Origin: Sporosarcina psychrophila
GTDB taxonomy: Bacteria > Bacillota > Bacilli > Bacillales_A > Planococcaceae
Reading direction: 5' to 3'
DNA length: 64,000 nucleotides
Assembly: GCF_001590685.1 (NCBI RefSeq)
Contig: NZ_CP014616.1
Location: 3,471,001-3,535,000, forward strand
Position 1 is the stretch's first letter, and every line of letters starts with the position of its first letter. Positions 34,052 to 43,554 of the stretch are shown here, in pieces. The notes beneath the pieces were generated by a model that was not told the DNA's origin, did no database searches, and saw nothing but the letters and a program-made list of their open reading frames with translations. Both the position numbers and the translations under genes were made by a program.

Positions 34052-35191
34052 TTGAATGTTGTCATAAACAAATTAAAAAAATTGCTACTCAAAAATATTG
34101 TTTTGTACAGCATTATAGCAGTTTGTTTTGTTGGTTCTATACTGTTTGTTCAATACAATTATTCTTTTTACGATCGACCAATTGCTAAAATTATCGAGAC
34201 CAATCTCGAAGATTCAGTTCAAGTTGTTGATATGCATAACAATCGCGACCAGTTGTTCACACAGCAAATCATCGCCGAGGTTAAAAATGGACAAGAAAAA
34301 GGACAACAAATCCATATAACGAACGAGTATTCAACTTCTGGTGCTTATGACCATGCATATCGTGTAGGAAACGATTTGTTTGTTTCAATTGATGAGCAAA
34401 CAAAGGCATCAGGCGATTTAACCGGAAGTATAAAAGATATTAAACGTGATAAATACATTGTTATGATCATGTGGGTATTTATATTTGTTTTACTTCTAAT
34501 TGGGAAAAAACAAGGATTTTTTTCGATCGTCAGTTTAGCAGTCAATGCCCTCTTATTATCTTTTGCACTAGATGTTTATGTAAACAATTCATCTATCAGT
34601 TTACTTTGGATATGCGGGATAACCGTTATTTTATTTACCGTCACCTCTTTGTTACTCGTGAACGGTTTTAACGAAAAAGCATATGCTGCGATTGTCGCAA
34701 CACTTTTAGGAACATTTATCTCCTTACTGATTGCTTATCTGGTCATATGGATCACTGCAGGAAGCGGGTTACGATATGAGGAGATGAGCTTTCTGACACG
34801 CCCTTATGAAATGGTATTCATGGCTGGTCTCTTCGTCGGTTCTTTAGGTGCAGTGATGGATGTCGCCATTACAATGTCTTCCTCTATATTCGGGCTTTAC
34901 GAGAAAGACAATCATATATCGACAAAAGCATTGAAGAAATCCGGTTTAGAAATTGGAAAAGACATTATGGGTACCATGACTAACATTTTGTTCTTTGCGT
35001 ACATTAGCGGATCCATACCAGTCCTTATTTTATATATAAAAAACCACACTTCACTGTCATTTGCCCTTTCTATGAACCTTTCTTTGGAATTGGCACGAGC
35101 GTTGGCTGGTGGTATTGGAATTGTATTAGCAATTCCAATCGGTTTATACACTTCTATCTTCTTTGTAAATCGAAAGAGGCATAAATTATGA
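34052..35191 (+). CDS. YibE/F family membrane protein
   Basis: 379 aa from TTG 34052, 7 nt after CGGAGG. An N-terminal membrane anchor (about 15-32), an exterior domain of about 95 residues (KIIETNLEDSVQVVDM... region), then seven or eight helices with the conserved GALGAVMDVAI-like segment SLGAVMDVAITMSS and LEIGKDIMGTMTNILFFAY. YibE/F proteins are conserved multi-pass proteins of unknown transport role, commonly encoded as a pair. Confidence 0.8.
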   Translation: MNVVINKLKKLLLKNIVLYSIIAVCFVGSILFVQYNYSFYDRPIAKIIETNLEDSVQVVDMHNNRDQLFTQQIIAEVKNGQEKGQQIHITNEYSTSGAYDHAYRVGNDLFVSIDEQTKASGDLTGSIKDIKRDKYIVMIMWVFIFVLLLIGKKQGFFSIVSLAVNALLLSFALDVYVNNSSISLLWICGITVILFTVTSLLLVNGFNEKAYAAIVATLLGTFISLLIAYLVIWITAGSGLRYEEMSFLTRPYEMVFMAGLFVGSLGAVMDVAITMSSSIFGLYEKDNHISTKALKKSGLEIGKDIMGTMTNILFFAYISGSIPVLILYIKNHTSLSFALSMNLSLELARALAGGIGIVLAIPIGLYTSIFFVNRKRHKL

Positions 35192-35961
35192 ATGTATTGG
35201 TGTGGCTAGCAGCCATTTTGTTTATATTGATGATCGTCATTGGCGGAAAAAAAGGAGCACGGTCCTTCATTTCCTTATTCTTAAACTTTGGTGTCATCCT
35301 TCTTATCACATTGATCATGGCAGATCCGAATGCAAACCCAATTATCCTGACGATTATTGGGTGCACGATCATTAGTTGTATTAACCTTTTTTTCATCAAT
35401 AAAGTGAACAGTAAAACAAAAACTGCATTCCTTTCTACTGCCATCACAATTGTTATTTTATTGATTTTTATCAATCAAGTCACGAAATTAACGATGATTC
35501 AAGGGTTTGGCGAAGAAGAAATCGATGAATTGACCATATTTTCTCTTTATATTGGTGTAGATTTTGTTAAAATTGCAGCTTCAGTCATTATTATGAGTAC
35601 AATCGGAGCTATTACGGACGTAGCCATTTCGATTACTTCCCCTATGCTTGAGATATTTAACCAACATCCAACCATTAGTAGAAGAGACTTATTCAAATCT
35701 GGGATAAACATTGGAAAGGATATTCTAGGGTCAAATACAAATACGTTGTTTTTTGCCTTTTTTGGGGGTTATATGGCATTGCTTTTGTGGTTTAAAGACT
35801 TATCTTATTCTATAGGGGAAATCGTAAATTCAAAGATTTTCGGTAGTGAAATGATTACAATATTTAGTGCAGGTATTGGTATCGCACTGATTGTACCAAT
35901 TGCTTCCTGGATTAATGCATATTATTTAGTGAGGACAAGGGAAAAAAAGAAAGTTAAATAG
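35188..35961 (+). CDS. YibE/F family membrane protein, second subunit
   Basis: 257 aa overlapping the first gene by four bases (ATGA). Seven or eight membrane segments. Repeats the family motifs TIGAITDVAISITSPM and SGINIGKDILGSNTNTLFFAFF, but lacks the large exterior domain. Tight coupling suggests a hetero-oligomer (inference). Confidence 0.8.
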   Translation: MNVLVWLAAILFILMIVIGGKKGARSFISLFLNFGVILLITLIMADPNANPIILTIIGCTIISCINLFFINKVNSKTKTAFLSTAITIVILLIFINQVTKLTMIQGFGEEEIDELTIFSLYIGVDFVKIAASVIIMSTIGAITDVAISITSPMLEIFNQHPTISRRDLFKSGINIGKDILGSNTNTLFFAFFGGYMALLLWFKDLSYSIGEIVNSKIFGSEMITIFSAGIGIALIVPIASWINAYYLVRTREKKKVK

Positions 35962-36118
35962 GAACCTGACTAGCAAAGTCCAGATGCAACCCTTTACGAG
36001 GAAGGATTTCGATCTGGCAATCATCAGTATTTGAAATGCGATTGCCTATTGGCTAACTAAAATCGACCAACTAAATGTCCACAGTATGATAAAGTACGTT
36101 CTACCCCTTGATAATCTA

Positions 36119-36173
36119 GGGGATACAAAATCGACATGGAGAGGACTGGATTGATTCCAGTCGGGACTATATC
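36119..36173. repeat. degenerate att-like site
   Basis: GGGATACAAAATCGAC, identical to the island-side flank of attR, then GATTCCAGTCGGGACTAT, the T-arm/acceptor end of the tRNA-Val repeat in decayed form. It closes a 3.9-kb segment starting at attR. Confidence 0.55.
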
Positions 36174-36207
36174 GTTAACCCCTTGTGCATAAGGGGTTAC
36201 AGAGTAA

Positions 36208-36236
36208 CACAACCCTTTATTGGGTTGTGTTTTTTA
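36208..36236 (+). terminator. terminator after the YibE/F pair
   Basis: AACACAACCC and GGGTTGTGTT pair, then T run. A second hairpin AACCCCTT...AAGGGGTT lies just before it (36176-36197). Confidence 0.75.
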
Positions 36237-36344
36237 TTATTAGTAATCATTGAATGACAAGTTTTTATTGGTTATTTTTTTAAATAAAAAAAGATGACCC
36301 GTCTAATGATTAACGATAGGTCGCCTTTAATTTTACAAGCCTTC

Positions 36345-36415
36345 AGTTCAAAAACAACCGTCAATAAATGATTTCCTGCTGTTAAACTAATACGAACGCG
36401 CCTGTTTGTTAAATA
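36345..36415 (-). repeat. element related to 16805-16866
   Basis: AACCGTCAATAAATGAT followed by TGTTAAACTAATACG and CGCCTGTTTGTTAA. Lies 3' of the MEDS gene, as array elements lie 3' of their genes. Confidence 0.4.
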
Positions 36416-36422
36416 ATAAATA

Positions 36423-37037
36423 TCATTTTACTACATTGGATGGCTGGTATTCTTCCGAGACGATAAAATCATCTTCCAGTAGAACATAAGGATGTGTTTC
36501 CATCAAACTCGTCTTGAGGTAGTCGGGCATTTTATTTCCTTCGTATGCACAAATCAATGGAAACGACAGCAGATTTACAGCTTCGTCTACTATTACCTCT
36601 AAATCTTTTATAAGATGCAGTGGCTCTTCCATAGTAGCCCACTCGACATGTGCCCATGCTCGGAAAGAGATTTTATTTTCAACATAGGGCTGAATTGTCT
36701 TACTGAAGTAATCAGCGATTGAAGGTGGATGATAACTGCCACTTGACCAATAGAATTCGAGGCTATTTACATAGTGTATGAATTCCATTTGATCTTTCGT
36801 TAAACGTGTACTTAGTTCTTTGCGAATAATAGGATAAAGACGAGAATTCTCAATGAGAATCACGTAATCTCCTGCTGCAATACCATCTTGTACATAACTC
36901 AAAACCTGTATAATGTAATTTTCAATCCCATTATACTTATATAGTACATGAAGGTGACCATTCTTTTCGTCCTCAAACAACTGATTCATTTTGCTTTTCA
37001 TTTCTCTTTTTGCAATACCATTTGAAATTTCAACCAC
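36423..37037 (-). CDS. MEDS-domain sensory protein
   Basis: 204 aa from GTG 37037, preceded by AAAGGAGG. Resembles the MEDS domain (GHLHVLYKYNGIENYIIQVLSYVQDGIAAGDYVILIEN) found alone or fused to sensor kinases and anti-sigma regulators; the RAWAHVEWA segment is typical of the second half. No kinase domain is attached. Probably a ligand- or redox-sensing regulator; partner unknown. Confidence 0.7.
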   Translation of the reverse strand: MVEISNGIAKREMKSKMNQLFEDEKNGHLHVLYKYNGIENYIIQVLSYVQDGIAAGDYVILIENSRLYPIIRKELSTRLTKDQMEFIHYVNSLEFYWSSGSYHPPSIADYFSKTIQPYVENKISFRAWAHVEWATMEEPLHLIKDLEVIVDEAVNLLSFPLICAYEGNKMPDYLKTSLMETHPYVLLEDDFIVSEEYQPSNVVK

Positions 37038-37114
37038 AGTAACTACCTCCTTTATTATTAATTCGACATAGAATCCGATAATTCCTTCTTTATACAGACA
37101 GGTAAGCTTTTGAG

Positions 37115-37182
37115 GTTATCCTCCAAATTCCCCCCATTCACTCCGTACGTGCGGCTGTCACCGCATACAGCGTACCAAGTAG
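37115..37182 (-). mobile_element. group II intron 3' remnant (domain V-like)
   Basis: On the minus strand GCTGTATGCGGTGACAGCCG then CACGTACGGAGTGAATGG resembles a group II intron domain V helix, followed by the G-rich join to domain VI. No reverse transcriptase or 5' end is present. Confidence 0.4.
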
Positions 37183-37459
37183 TTCGATTCAATTTAAATC
37201 ATCAACCCTTATTATTATGATTAAAAAAGAACAGTGGCTCGTTATCCTATTATAACTTTTATCCATTACACTATTCTTCCATTTCACCTCTATCGAAATC
37301 ATCACATGCTGCACTAGGTGGCATCCTGGACCATGGTTCAAATCGCAGTCAAACAAAGACGCTTTGTCCTCAATCGCATGGATGTTGTCCAAAAACGAAT
37401 TGAGTTATTACATTTCGAGTAAAGATTGGTGAAGTGATTTTAAAACGGTTCAGATTCTA

Positions 37460-37747
37460 TATGCTCGGTATAACACTGTTATGATCGGGCGCAAACCTTG
37501 TATGCTCGGTCTGACACAGATATGATCGGGTGCAAACCTTGTATGCTCGGTCTGACACAGATATGATCGGGTGCAATCCTTGTATGCTCGGTCTGACACA
37601 GATATGATCGGGTGCAAACCTTGTATGCTCGGTCTGACACAGATATGATCGGGTGCAAACCTTATATGATCGGGCGCAAACCTTATATGCACGGTTTGAC
37701 ACGGATATGATCGATCGCAAACCTTATATGCTCGCTCTGACATGGAT
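37460..37747. repeat. 41-bp tandem repeat array (about seven units)
   Basis: Units start TATGCTCGGT at 37460, 37501, 37542, 37583 and 37624 at exactly 41 bp, then a half unit and two diverged units. Each unit is two related halves, TATGCTCGGTCTGACACAGA and TATGATCGGGTGCAAACCTT. Frames translating it are artefacts. Confidence 0.85.
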
Positions 37748-37777
37748 ATATTATCAGTCGCTAATTCCTCAAACAAA

Positions 37778-37812
37778 AAATCCCTTCGCGTATAACAGCG
37801 AAGGGATTTTTA
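37778..37812. terminator. terminator of the glutamine ABC operon
   Basis: AAAATCCCTTCGC and GCGAAGGGATTTTT stem with T run on both strands. Confidence 0.8.
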
Positions 37813-37828
37813 TTTATAAAGAAATCAT

Positions 37829-38479
37829 TTAAGTAGTTTTCAATTCTAGTCTTCGTGCAATTAAAGATAAAGCGTAATTGACAACGAAGTACATAAGTGC
37901 GATTAAAATGAAGATTGGAATCACATAGCTTTGCTGTTGTGCTTGAATAATTTTTGCGTGATGGAGCAGTTCCGGAAGTGCAATGACTACTGCCAGCGAT
38001 GTATCTTTTAGAAGTGAAATAAATTGACTGACAAGGTTTGGTACCATTCTTCTGAGAGCTTGTGGCAAAATCACCGTTCTCAATGCTTGAACGTATGTAA
38101 GTCCTGAAGAACGTGCAGCTTCCATTTGTCCTTTTTCAATAGAATTCAATCCACCCCGAACAATTTCAGCGAGCATGGCTGATTCAAAAACAGTCAATGC
38201 CACAATAGCAGAAACAGTAATACTTAAATTAATACCCATCTCTGGAAGTGCAAAATAAGTAAACAATATAATAAGTAGTAGCGGTAAGTTTCGGATTGTT
38301 TCTACAACTGCCGCTAATATTTTTGAAAGGATAGGTATTTTAGCAAACCGTAATGTTCCGATTGCCCCGCCAATAATAAAGCTAAAAATAATTGAAATCA
38401 AGGCAACTTTTAACGTAACATAAAAGCCTTCCATTAAAAACTTAAGATTATCTGGACTAAATGCACCTGAAAAATCCAT
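37829..38479 (-). CDS. glnP: amino-acid ABC transporter permease (GlnP-type)
   Basis: 216 aa, five or six membrane segments, with the binding-protein-dependent transport signature in EAARSSGLTYVQALRTVILPQALRRMVP. It moves a polar amino acid, by similarity glutamine or glutamate, across the membrane as a heterodimer with the preceding permease (13 bp apart). Last gene of a four-gene operon. Confidence 0.85.
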   Translation of the reverse strand: MDFSGAFSPDNLKFLMEGFYVTLKVALISIIFSFIIGGAIGTLRFAKIPILSKILAAVVETIRNLPLLLIILFTYFALPEMGINLSITVSAIVALTVFESAMLAEIVRGGLNSIEKGQMEAARSSGLTYVQALRTVILPQALRRMVPNLVSQFISLLKDTSLAVVIALPELLHHAKIIQAQQQSYVIPIFILIALMYFVVNYALSLIARRLELKTT

Positions 38480-38491
38480 TATGACACCTCC

Positions 38492-39145
38492 TTAATGGCT
38501 ATTAGCAAGACGTTTTTCAAGGTATGATACGCCGAAGCTTAATGGAATGGTAATGATTAAATAAAATAGAGCGACAAATATGTACACATCAAAGACTACA
38601 TAAGTCTTGGCTGATATGAGATCTGCCTGATACATTAGTTCGGTACCGGCAATAAGCGCCAATATAGATGAGTTTTTCACTAAATTAATAAATTGGTTAC
38701 CAATAGGAGGTACTACAATTTTTATTGCTTGAGGTAAAATAACCATTCTCATTGTTTGGCCATATTTTAAACCTGATGACCTTGCAGCTTCCATCTGCCC
38801 TGTGGGAACTGACAATATTCCAGAACGAATTGCTTCCGCAATAAAAGCAGACGTATAAATGGTTAATCCAATCGTTCCGGCAGTAAAACCTGAGAGTTGC
38901 AGCCCTAAGCTTGGTGTTGCAATATAAAAGAAAAAAACAATTACAAGCAGTGGAATATTTCGGAAAAACTCAACATATGCGATGGCTATCCATCGAAGAG
39001 GTGCAATCGGTACAATTCTCATAACTGCTACGATAGCACCGATAAAAAAGCTCCCTATTAACGCAATAAAACTAATCAATAACGTGACTTTAAATCCATT
39101 CCAATACATATCGAAATAGTTTATTAGAATTGAGAAATCCAGCAT
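38492..39145 (-). CDS. glnM: amino-acid ABC transporter permease (GlnM-type)
   Basis: 217 aa, paralogue of the next gene, with EAARSSGLKYGQTMRMVILPQAIK as ATPase-contact loop and five or six helices. The order ATPase, binding protein, permease, permease is that of Bacillus gln operons. Confidence 0.85.
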   Translation of the reverse strand: MLDFSILINYFDMYWNGFKVTLLISFIALIGSFFIGAIVAVMRIVPIAPLRWIAIAYVEFFRNIPLLVIVFFFYIATPSLGLQLSGFTAGTIGLTIYTSAFIAEAIRSGILSVPTGQMEAARSSGLKYGQTMRMVILPQAIKIVVPPIGNQFINLVKNSSILALIAGTELMYQADLISAKTYVVFDVYIFVALFYLIITIPLSFGVSYLEKRLANSH

Positions 39146-39169
39146 CTTTCCACCTCACTTAATTCAATT

Positions 39170-39194
39170 AGGATGGGCATTAATTGCCCATCCT
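39170..39194 (-). promoter_or_regulatory. intra-operon hairpin
   Basis: AGGATGGGCA and TGCCCATCCT form a perfect 10-bp stem between the binding-protein and permease genes. It has no T run, so it probably stabilises the abundant binding-protein message or reduces read-through rather than ending transcription. Confidence 0.6.
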
Positions 39195-39247
39195 GACTGA
39201 TCAAACTATTTAATGTAACCATACATCTTCAATATAGAAACACTATT

Positions 39248-40066
39248 TTATTTCAACAAACCTTCAAACCAACTGTCATAAATAGTATCAAAGTCCCCAC
39301 TCGATTTTAGTGATTCTAGCGAAGTGTTAAGTGAATCTACAAATTCTTTTTCCCCTTTTTTTACAGCAATTCCATAAGGCTCTTCTGTAAATTGTTCCCC
39401 GACTATTTCAAAAGAATCATCTTCAGAAGCCATTCCTGCAAGGATTGAATCATCAGTTGTTAAAACTTCACCTTTTCCAGCTTTAAGTGCTGTAAAAGCT
39501 TCTGCGTAGTTTTCAAACTCTAAGACGGGTGCATCTGGAGCTGCTTCCCGTATATTATCAGTAGACGTAGACCCTTTTACAGCAATTACAGTTGTATCCT
39601 TTGTAAGATCGTCAATACTTTGAATAGGACTTCCCTTTTTCACGAGTAGGGATTGGCCTGCATTGAAGTAAATTTCTGAGAAATCAACTTCTTTTTTACG
39701 TTCCTCTGAAACTGTCATTGTCGCGATAATTGCATCGATATCGCCTTTATTTAATAATGGGATTCTTGTTTTTGACGTTACTTCTACAAATTCAATTTTA
39801 GTTTCATCGCCAAGAATATCTTTTGCTAATTGTTTTGCAATATCGATATCAAAACCTTCAACGTCGCCTGTAGAAGGATTTTTTAAACCAAATAATTTCG
39901 TATCATATTTTACTCCGAAAATGATTTTATCACGTTTTTTAATTGTTTCGAGCACGTTTTCCTCTTTACTACCTGCTTTGTCGTCCCCTGAATTACAAGC
40001 TGCCAAAAGCATAACCGACATAAGCGCAGTTATCGTTAATAAAAGAAACTTTTTTGTCTTAAACAT
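39248..40066 (-). CDS. glnH: glutamine/glutamate ABC transporter substrate-binding lipoprotein
   Basis: 272 aa; ATG 40066 is 9 nt after AGGGGAG. Signal peptide with lipobox LAAC. Family 3 solute-binding domain over the rest, with GVKYDTKLFGLKNPSTGDVEGFDIDIAK and the hinge region IATMTVSEERKKEVDFS, whose Arg and Asp usually hold the amino-acid ligand. Membrane-anchored receptor of the importer. Confidence 0.87.
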   Translation of the reverse strand: MFKTKKFLLLTITALMSVMLLAACNSGDDKAGSKEENVLETIKKRDKIIFGVKYDTKLFGLKNPSTGDVEGFDIDIAKQLAKDILGDETKIEFVEVTSKTRIPLLNKGDIDAIIATMTVSEERKKEVDFSEIYFNAGQSLLVKKGSPIQSIDDLTKDTTVIAVKGSTSTDNIREAAPDAPVLEFENYAEAFTALKAGKGEVLTTDDSILAGMASEDDSFEIVGEQFTEEPYGIAVKKGEKEFVDSLNTSLESLKSSGDFDTIYDSWFEGLLK

Positions 40067-40088
40067 AAACACATCTCCCCTTTTGTTT

Positions 40089-40817
40089 TTAATGATTTAA
40101 TATACGGCTAAGAAAGACTTTCGCCCGTTCTTCTTTCGGGTTTTCGAAAAACTCAACCGGAACTGCCTCTTCTAAAATTTTGCCTTGATCTATGAAAACA
40201 ATTCGGTCTCCAACTTCTTTAGCAAATCCCATTTCGTGTGTAACGACAACCATCGTCATACCTTCTTTTGCAAGCGTTTTCATTACATCCAACACTTCAC
40301 CGACCATTTCCGGATCGAGCGCAGATGTAGGCTCATCAAAAAGCATGATATCGGGTTTCATAGCAAGTTCTCTCGCAATGGCAACACGTTGCTGTTGTCC
40401 CCCCGATAATTGAGATGGATAGGATGAAGCTTTGTCAGGAATCCCTACCTTTTCTAGGTAATACATCGCAGTCTTTTTTGCCTCTTCTGCTGACTGCTTC
40501 AAGACATTGATCGGTGCCAATGTAATATTTTGCAGAACTGTTTTATGAGGATATAGATTAAAGTGTTGGAATACCATTCCAATATTTCGTCTCAATTTGT
40601 TAATATCTGTTTTCTTGTCATTGACTGCGATATCATTAACGGTAAGAATGCCGTTTGTAATTGTCTCAAGTCTGTTTATACATCTAAGCAATGTACTCTT
40701 ACCAGAACCTGATGGACCAATAATAACTACAACCTCTCCATCATTCATCGTGAGGTTAATATCATTCAATACATGAAAATCCCCATAATATTTGTTAACT
40801 TGTTCAAATGAAATCAT
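40089..40817 (-). CDS. glnQ: amino-acid ABC transporter ATP-binding protein
   Basis: 242 aa. ATG 40817 ([12 protein letters not shown]) follows AGGAG by 8 nt; the longer frame to 40934 runs back across the promoter. Walker [10 protein letters not shown], signature [13 protein letters not shown], Walker [13 protein letters not shown] and H-loop VTHEMGFA are all present. First gene of the operon. Confidence 0.9.
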   Translation of the reverse strand: MISFEQVNKYYGDFHVLNDINLTMNDGEVVVIIGPSGSGKSTLLRCINRLETITNGILTVNDIAVNDKKTDINKLRRNIGMVFQHFNLYPHKTVLQNITLAPINVLKQSAEEAKKTAMYYLEKVGIPDKASSYPSQLSGGQQQRVAIARELAMKPDIMLFDEPTSALDPEMVGEVLDVMKTLAKEGMTMVVVTHEMGFAKEVGDRIVFIDQGKILEEAVPVEFFENPKEERAKVFLSRILNH

Positions 40818-40905
40818 GTCATTCTCCTTTCTAACAACCTCGAACACTATAACAACCAAGTTCGTTGAATGTTTTTCTTTTTCTAAATAATCATGCTTGT
40901 ATGCC

Positions 40906-40934
40906 ATTCTATCTACTGACATTTTAATTGTCAA
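40906..40934 (-). promoter_or_regulatory. sigma-A promoter of the gln operon
   Basis: On the minus strand TTGACA (40934-40929), a 17-bp spacer and TAGAAT (40911-40906), about 90 bp before the glnQ start. Confidence 0.75.
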
Positions 40935-41041
40935 CTTAATTTATAAAAAGTATATATATTTAATAGAGATATAGTATGTAATTATGTATTTTAAAGCATT
41001 CATATTCTTCCAAATATAAATAGTTTACTTCAACTTAAAGC

Positions 41042-41086
41042 AAAAAAAAATGCCCGAATGGATGGTTAATATCCTTTCGGGCAATC
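41042..41086 (-). terminator. terminator of the pgpA-like gene
   Basis: TTGCCCGAAAGG... pairs with ...CATTCGGGCA, followed by T8 on the minus strand. Confidence 0.8.
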
Positions 41087-41098
41087 ATATAGAAGAAA

Positions 41099-41683
41099 CT
41101 AAATTTGTGCACCTTTCACTTTCGTTTCAGGCATCGTTTCCTCAGGTGTAATATCTTCAAACGTTTCGCCCGCTTCTTGAAGATCGCGAGTTCTATGTGC
41201 GATTCTTGAAGCTGCACAAGCAGCAACACTGGCAACGAGATCGTCTAAAAATGTATGAATAGCTTGACCTTTTTTCGTGTCTAGTTCGTTAATGATGCCC
41301 ATTTTATTTTTATCGAGATGACCAAATGTTGTTACTGCAATGGAACCATATGTAAACACGGCACCCAGTGCTATTGTTTCATCAACCCCGAATAGACCTT
41401 CGTCAGACTCAACGATTTGTTGTAATGGGGCGGACAGTTTTCCCTGTTCTGCCAGTTCATCTAATTCAATTCCCACAAGGATCGCATGCTGAAGTTCCCG
41501 TTTTCGAAGGACACCTTCGATAGATTCAATGCAGTGGGCCATTGTAAGACCATTATTATACGGATATTGTAGTTCATAGACGATTTCAGCGATTGCTTCC
41601 AACGTCACACCGCGCCGTTTCAAAGCCGCTTTCGTTGCTTCAGTCACAACTTTTGAATGTACAATTTTTGTATCATCATGCAT
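41099..41683 (-). CDS. phosphatidylglycerophosphatase A-like protein (YutG type)
   Basis: 194 aa; ATG 41683 has AAAGGGG 9 nt upstream, better than the TTG at 41692. The sequence fits the PgpA superfamily in bacilli: a helical protein with GVDETIALGAVFTYGSIAVTTFGHLDK and a late HTFLDDLVASVAACAASR. Predicted role is dephosphorylation of phosphatidylglycerophosphate in phospholipid synthesis, though the YutG branch lacks direct membrane helices and its activity is less certain. Confidence 0.7.
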   Translation of the reverse strand: MHDDTKIVHSKVVTEATKAALKRRGVTLEAIAEIVYELQYPYNNGLTMAHCIESIEGVLRKRELQHAILVGIELDELAEQGKLSAPLQQIVESDEGLFGVDETIALGAVFTYGSIAVTTFGHLDKNKMGIINELDTKKGQAIHTFLDDLVASVAACAASRIAHRTRDLQEAGETFEDITPEETMPETKVKGAQI

Positions 41684-41793
41684 TCCTGCCAACCCCTTTT
41701 ATAGTTAGTATATAAACAGAACACAACTATTATACCTGACCTTAACGATATGATACAATTTCAATATACACGCAATTTGAGGAGGCAACCAGA

Positions 41794-42516
41794 GTGAAAT
41801 ACGGAAAAATAGAAGATATATCAATTTACAGTAAAGCACTTGATGAGGAAATGCAGTTGCTCATTCATTTGCCCCACAACTTTTCACCTCTCTATAAATA
41901 TTCAGTGCTGATTGCATCTGATGGGAAAGATTATTTTCAGTTCGGCCGTATAGGACGGGTCGTTGACGAATTAATTGACGCCGAAGAAATTGAAAACGTC
42001 ATTGTAGTTGGTGTTCCTTATAAGAGTGTCAAAGAACGCAGGCGCATGTATCATCCCGATGGGGACCGACGTGAAGCCTACACCCGCTTCCTTGCTCATG
42101 AACTTGTTCCGTATATCGACGACAATTATCCAACATATCAGATTGGGGCAGGCAGGGCTCTTATCGGCGATTCCTTAGCGGCGACGATTTCTCTTCTAAC
42201 TGCATCGAAGTATCCCAATATATTCGGGAAAGTGATTCTGCATTCCCCTTATGTCAATGATTTTGTGCTTGAAAAAGTGGAAGCTTCACAAGATCCTTCC
42301 CGTTTCTCGATTTATCATGTAATTGGAAAGGAAGAAACCCAAGTAAATACGCAAGTTGATGGTGTTCAAGACTTCCTTACGCCAAACAGAACATTAAACG
42401 AATTACTTGAAAGAAAAGGCTTCCCTTATTTCTATGATGAATTCAATGGAGACCATACCTGGAAGCATTGGCAACCCGATGTCCGCCGCGCCATTCAAAT
42501 GGTTTTTGGTCACTAA
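41794..42516 (+). CDS. yjcH: putative esterase (YjcH)
   Basis: 240 aa from GTG 41794, preceded by GGAGG. Esterase D/enterochelin-esterase fold: nucleophile elbow ALIGDSLAATIS (GxSxx with Ser near residue 120) and a late GDHTWKHW His. Substrate unknown. Upstream of yjcG and yjcF in the same direction, as in Bacillus. Confidence 0.8.
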   Translation: MKYGKIEDISIYSKALDEEMQLLIHLPHNFSPLYKYSVLIASDGKDYFQFGRIGRVVDELIDAEEIENVIVVGVPYKSVKERRRMYHPDGDRREAYTRFLAHELVPYIDDNYPTYQIGAGRALIGDSLAATISLLTASKYPNIFGKVILHSPYVNDFVLEKVEASQDPSRFSIYHVIGKEETQVNTQVDGVQDFLTPNRTLNELLERKGFPYFYDEFNGDHTWKHWQPDVRRAIQMVFGH

Positions 42517-42600
42517 TTCAGACAAAACGGACATATTTTCAAGTATTCTGCTATAATCAAATTTATAAAGCTAAAACAATTATTCTAGGAGGTTTTTATT

Positions 42601-43116
42601 ATGAAATACGGTGTCGTTGCTTTCCCATCAAAGAAACTTCAGGACTTGGCAAACGCTTACAGAAAGAGATATGATCCGCATTATGCACAAATCACGCCGC
42701 ATTTGACGGTTAAAGGTGTATTCGAAGCGAACGATCAAGAAATTGAAGAAGTTGCAAAGGCAATTAAAGAAGTAACTAAAAAACACACTCCATTTGAATT
42801 AAACGTGTCAAAAGTGGGCACATTCGCTCCTATCACAAATACAATTTATTTTAAGGCTACCCTTAACGATGAATTAGCTGCTTTGCATAAAGACCTGAAC
42901 AACGATTTCTTTGGTGAAAAACCTGAGTTTGCATTCGTTCCCCACGTGACGATTGCTCAAAAACTTTCTTCTGGCGAACACGATGATATCATTGGTCAAC
43001 TGAAAATGATTGGTGTCGATCATACTGAAACAATTGATCGTTTGCACCTTACTTATCAACTTGAAGACGGCTCATGGACGGTATATGAAACATTCCGCCT
43101 TGACGAGGATAACTGA
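42601..43116 (+). CDS. yjcG: 2H phosphoesterase / 2'-5' RNA ligase-like protein (YjcG)
   Basis: 171 aa with both HxT/S motifs of the 2H family, HLTVKG (about 40) and HVTIAQ (about 118). AGGAGG precedes the ATG. Family members hydrolyse cyclic or 2'-5' phosphodiester bonds in small RNAs or nucleotides; the substrate is unknown. Confidence 0.85.
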   Translation: MKYGVVAFPSKKLQDLANAYRKRYDPHYAQITPHLTVKGVFEANDQEIEEVAKAIKEVTKKHTPFELNVSKVGTFAPITNTIYFKATLNDELAALHKDLNNDFFGEKPEFAFVPHVTIAQKLSSGEHDDIIGQLKMIGVDHTETIDRLHLTYQLEDGSWTVYETFRLDEDN

Positions 43117-43119
43117 AAA

Positions 43120-43551
43120 TTGTTTGAAGTAAGATTCGCAACTTCTGACCTTGAACAAGAAGATGCATTTTCTGTCAGAAGAAAAGTGTTCGTGGAAGAA
43201 CAAGGTGTGCCACTTGACCTTGAACTAGATCATTTCGATAAAACTGCAGCACATTTCGTCGTCTATTCATCAGAATCTCCAATCGGCGCAGGCCGTATCA
43301 GGGAAATCAACGACGGAATCGGAAAAGTTGAACGTGTCTGCATTTTAGGGGAATTTCGCGGGAAACATCTCGGAAACCTTATCATGCATGCACTTGAAGA
43401 ACATGCTAAAACAACGGGTATGAACAAGATTATTTTAAATGCACAATCATATGCTGTCCCTTTCTATGAAAAATTAGGCTATGTCATTACTTCACCCGAA
43501 TTTATGGATGCGGATATCCCGCATCGCGCAATGGAAAAAAGGATGATATGA
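43120..43551 (+). CDS. yjcF: GNAT N-acetyltransferase (YjcF)
   Basis: 143 aa from TTG 43120, 3 bp after the yjcG stop. GNAT fold with the acetyl-CoA loop CILGEFRGKHLGNLIM (Q/RxxGxG/A type). Acceptor unknown. Same order as in Bacillus subtilis. Confidence 0.83.
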   Translation: MFEVRFATSDLEQEDAFSVRRKVFVEEQGVPLDLELDHFDKTAAHFVVYSSESPIGAGRIREINDGIGKVERVCILGEFRGKHLGNLIMHALEEHAKTTGMNKIILNAQSYAVPFYEKLGYVITSPEFMDADIPHRAMEKRMI

Positions 43552-43554
43552 AAA

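Noticed and set aside
37189..37392. 67-aa minus-strand ORF
   Set aside because: No ribosome binding site, no recognisable features, and overlaps the intron remnant region.
37460..37747. Possible CRISPR array
   Set aside because: Units repeat end to end at 41 bp with no unique spacers and there are no cas genes; it is a simple tandem repeat.
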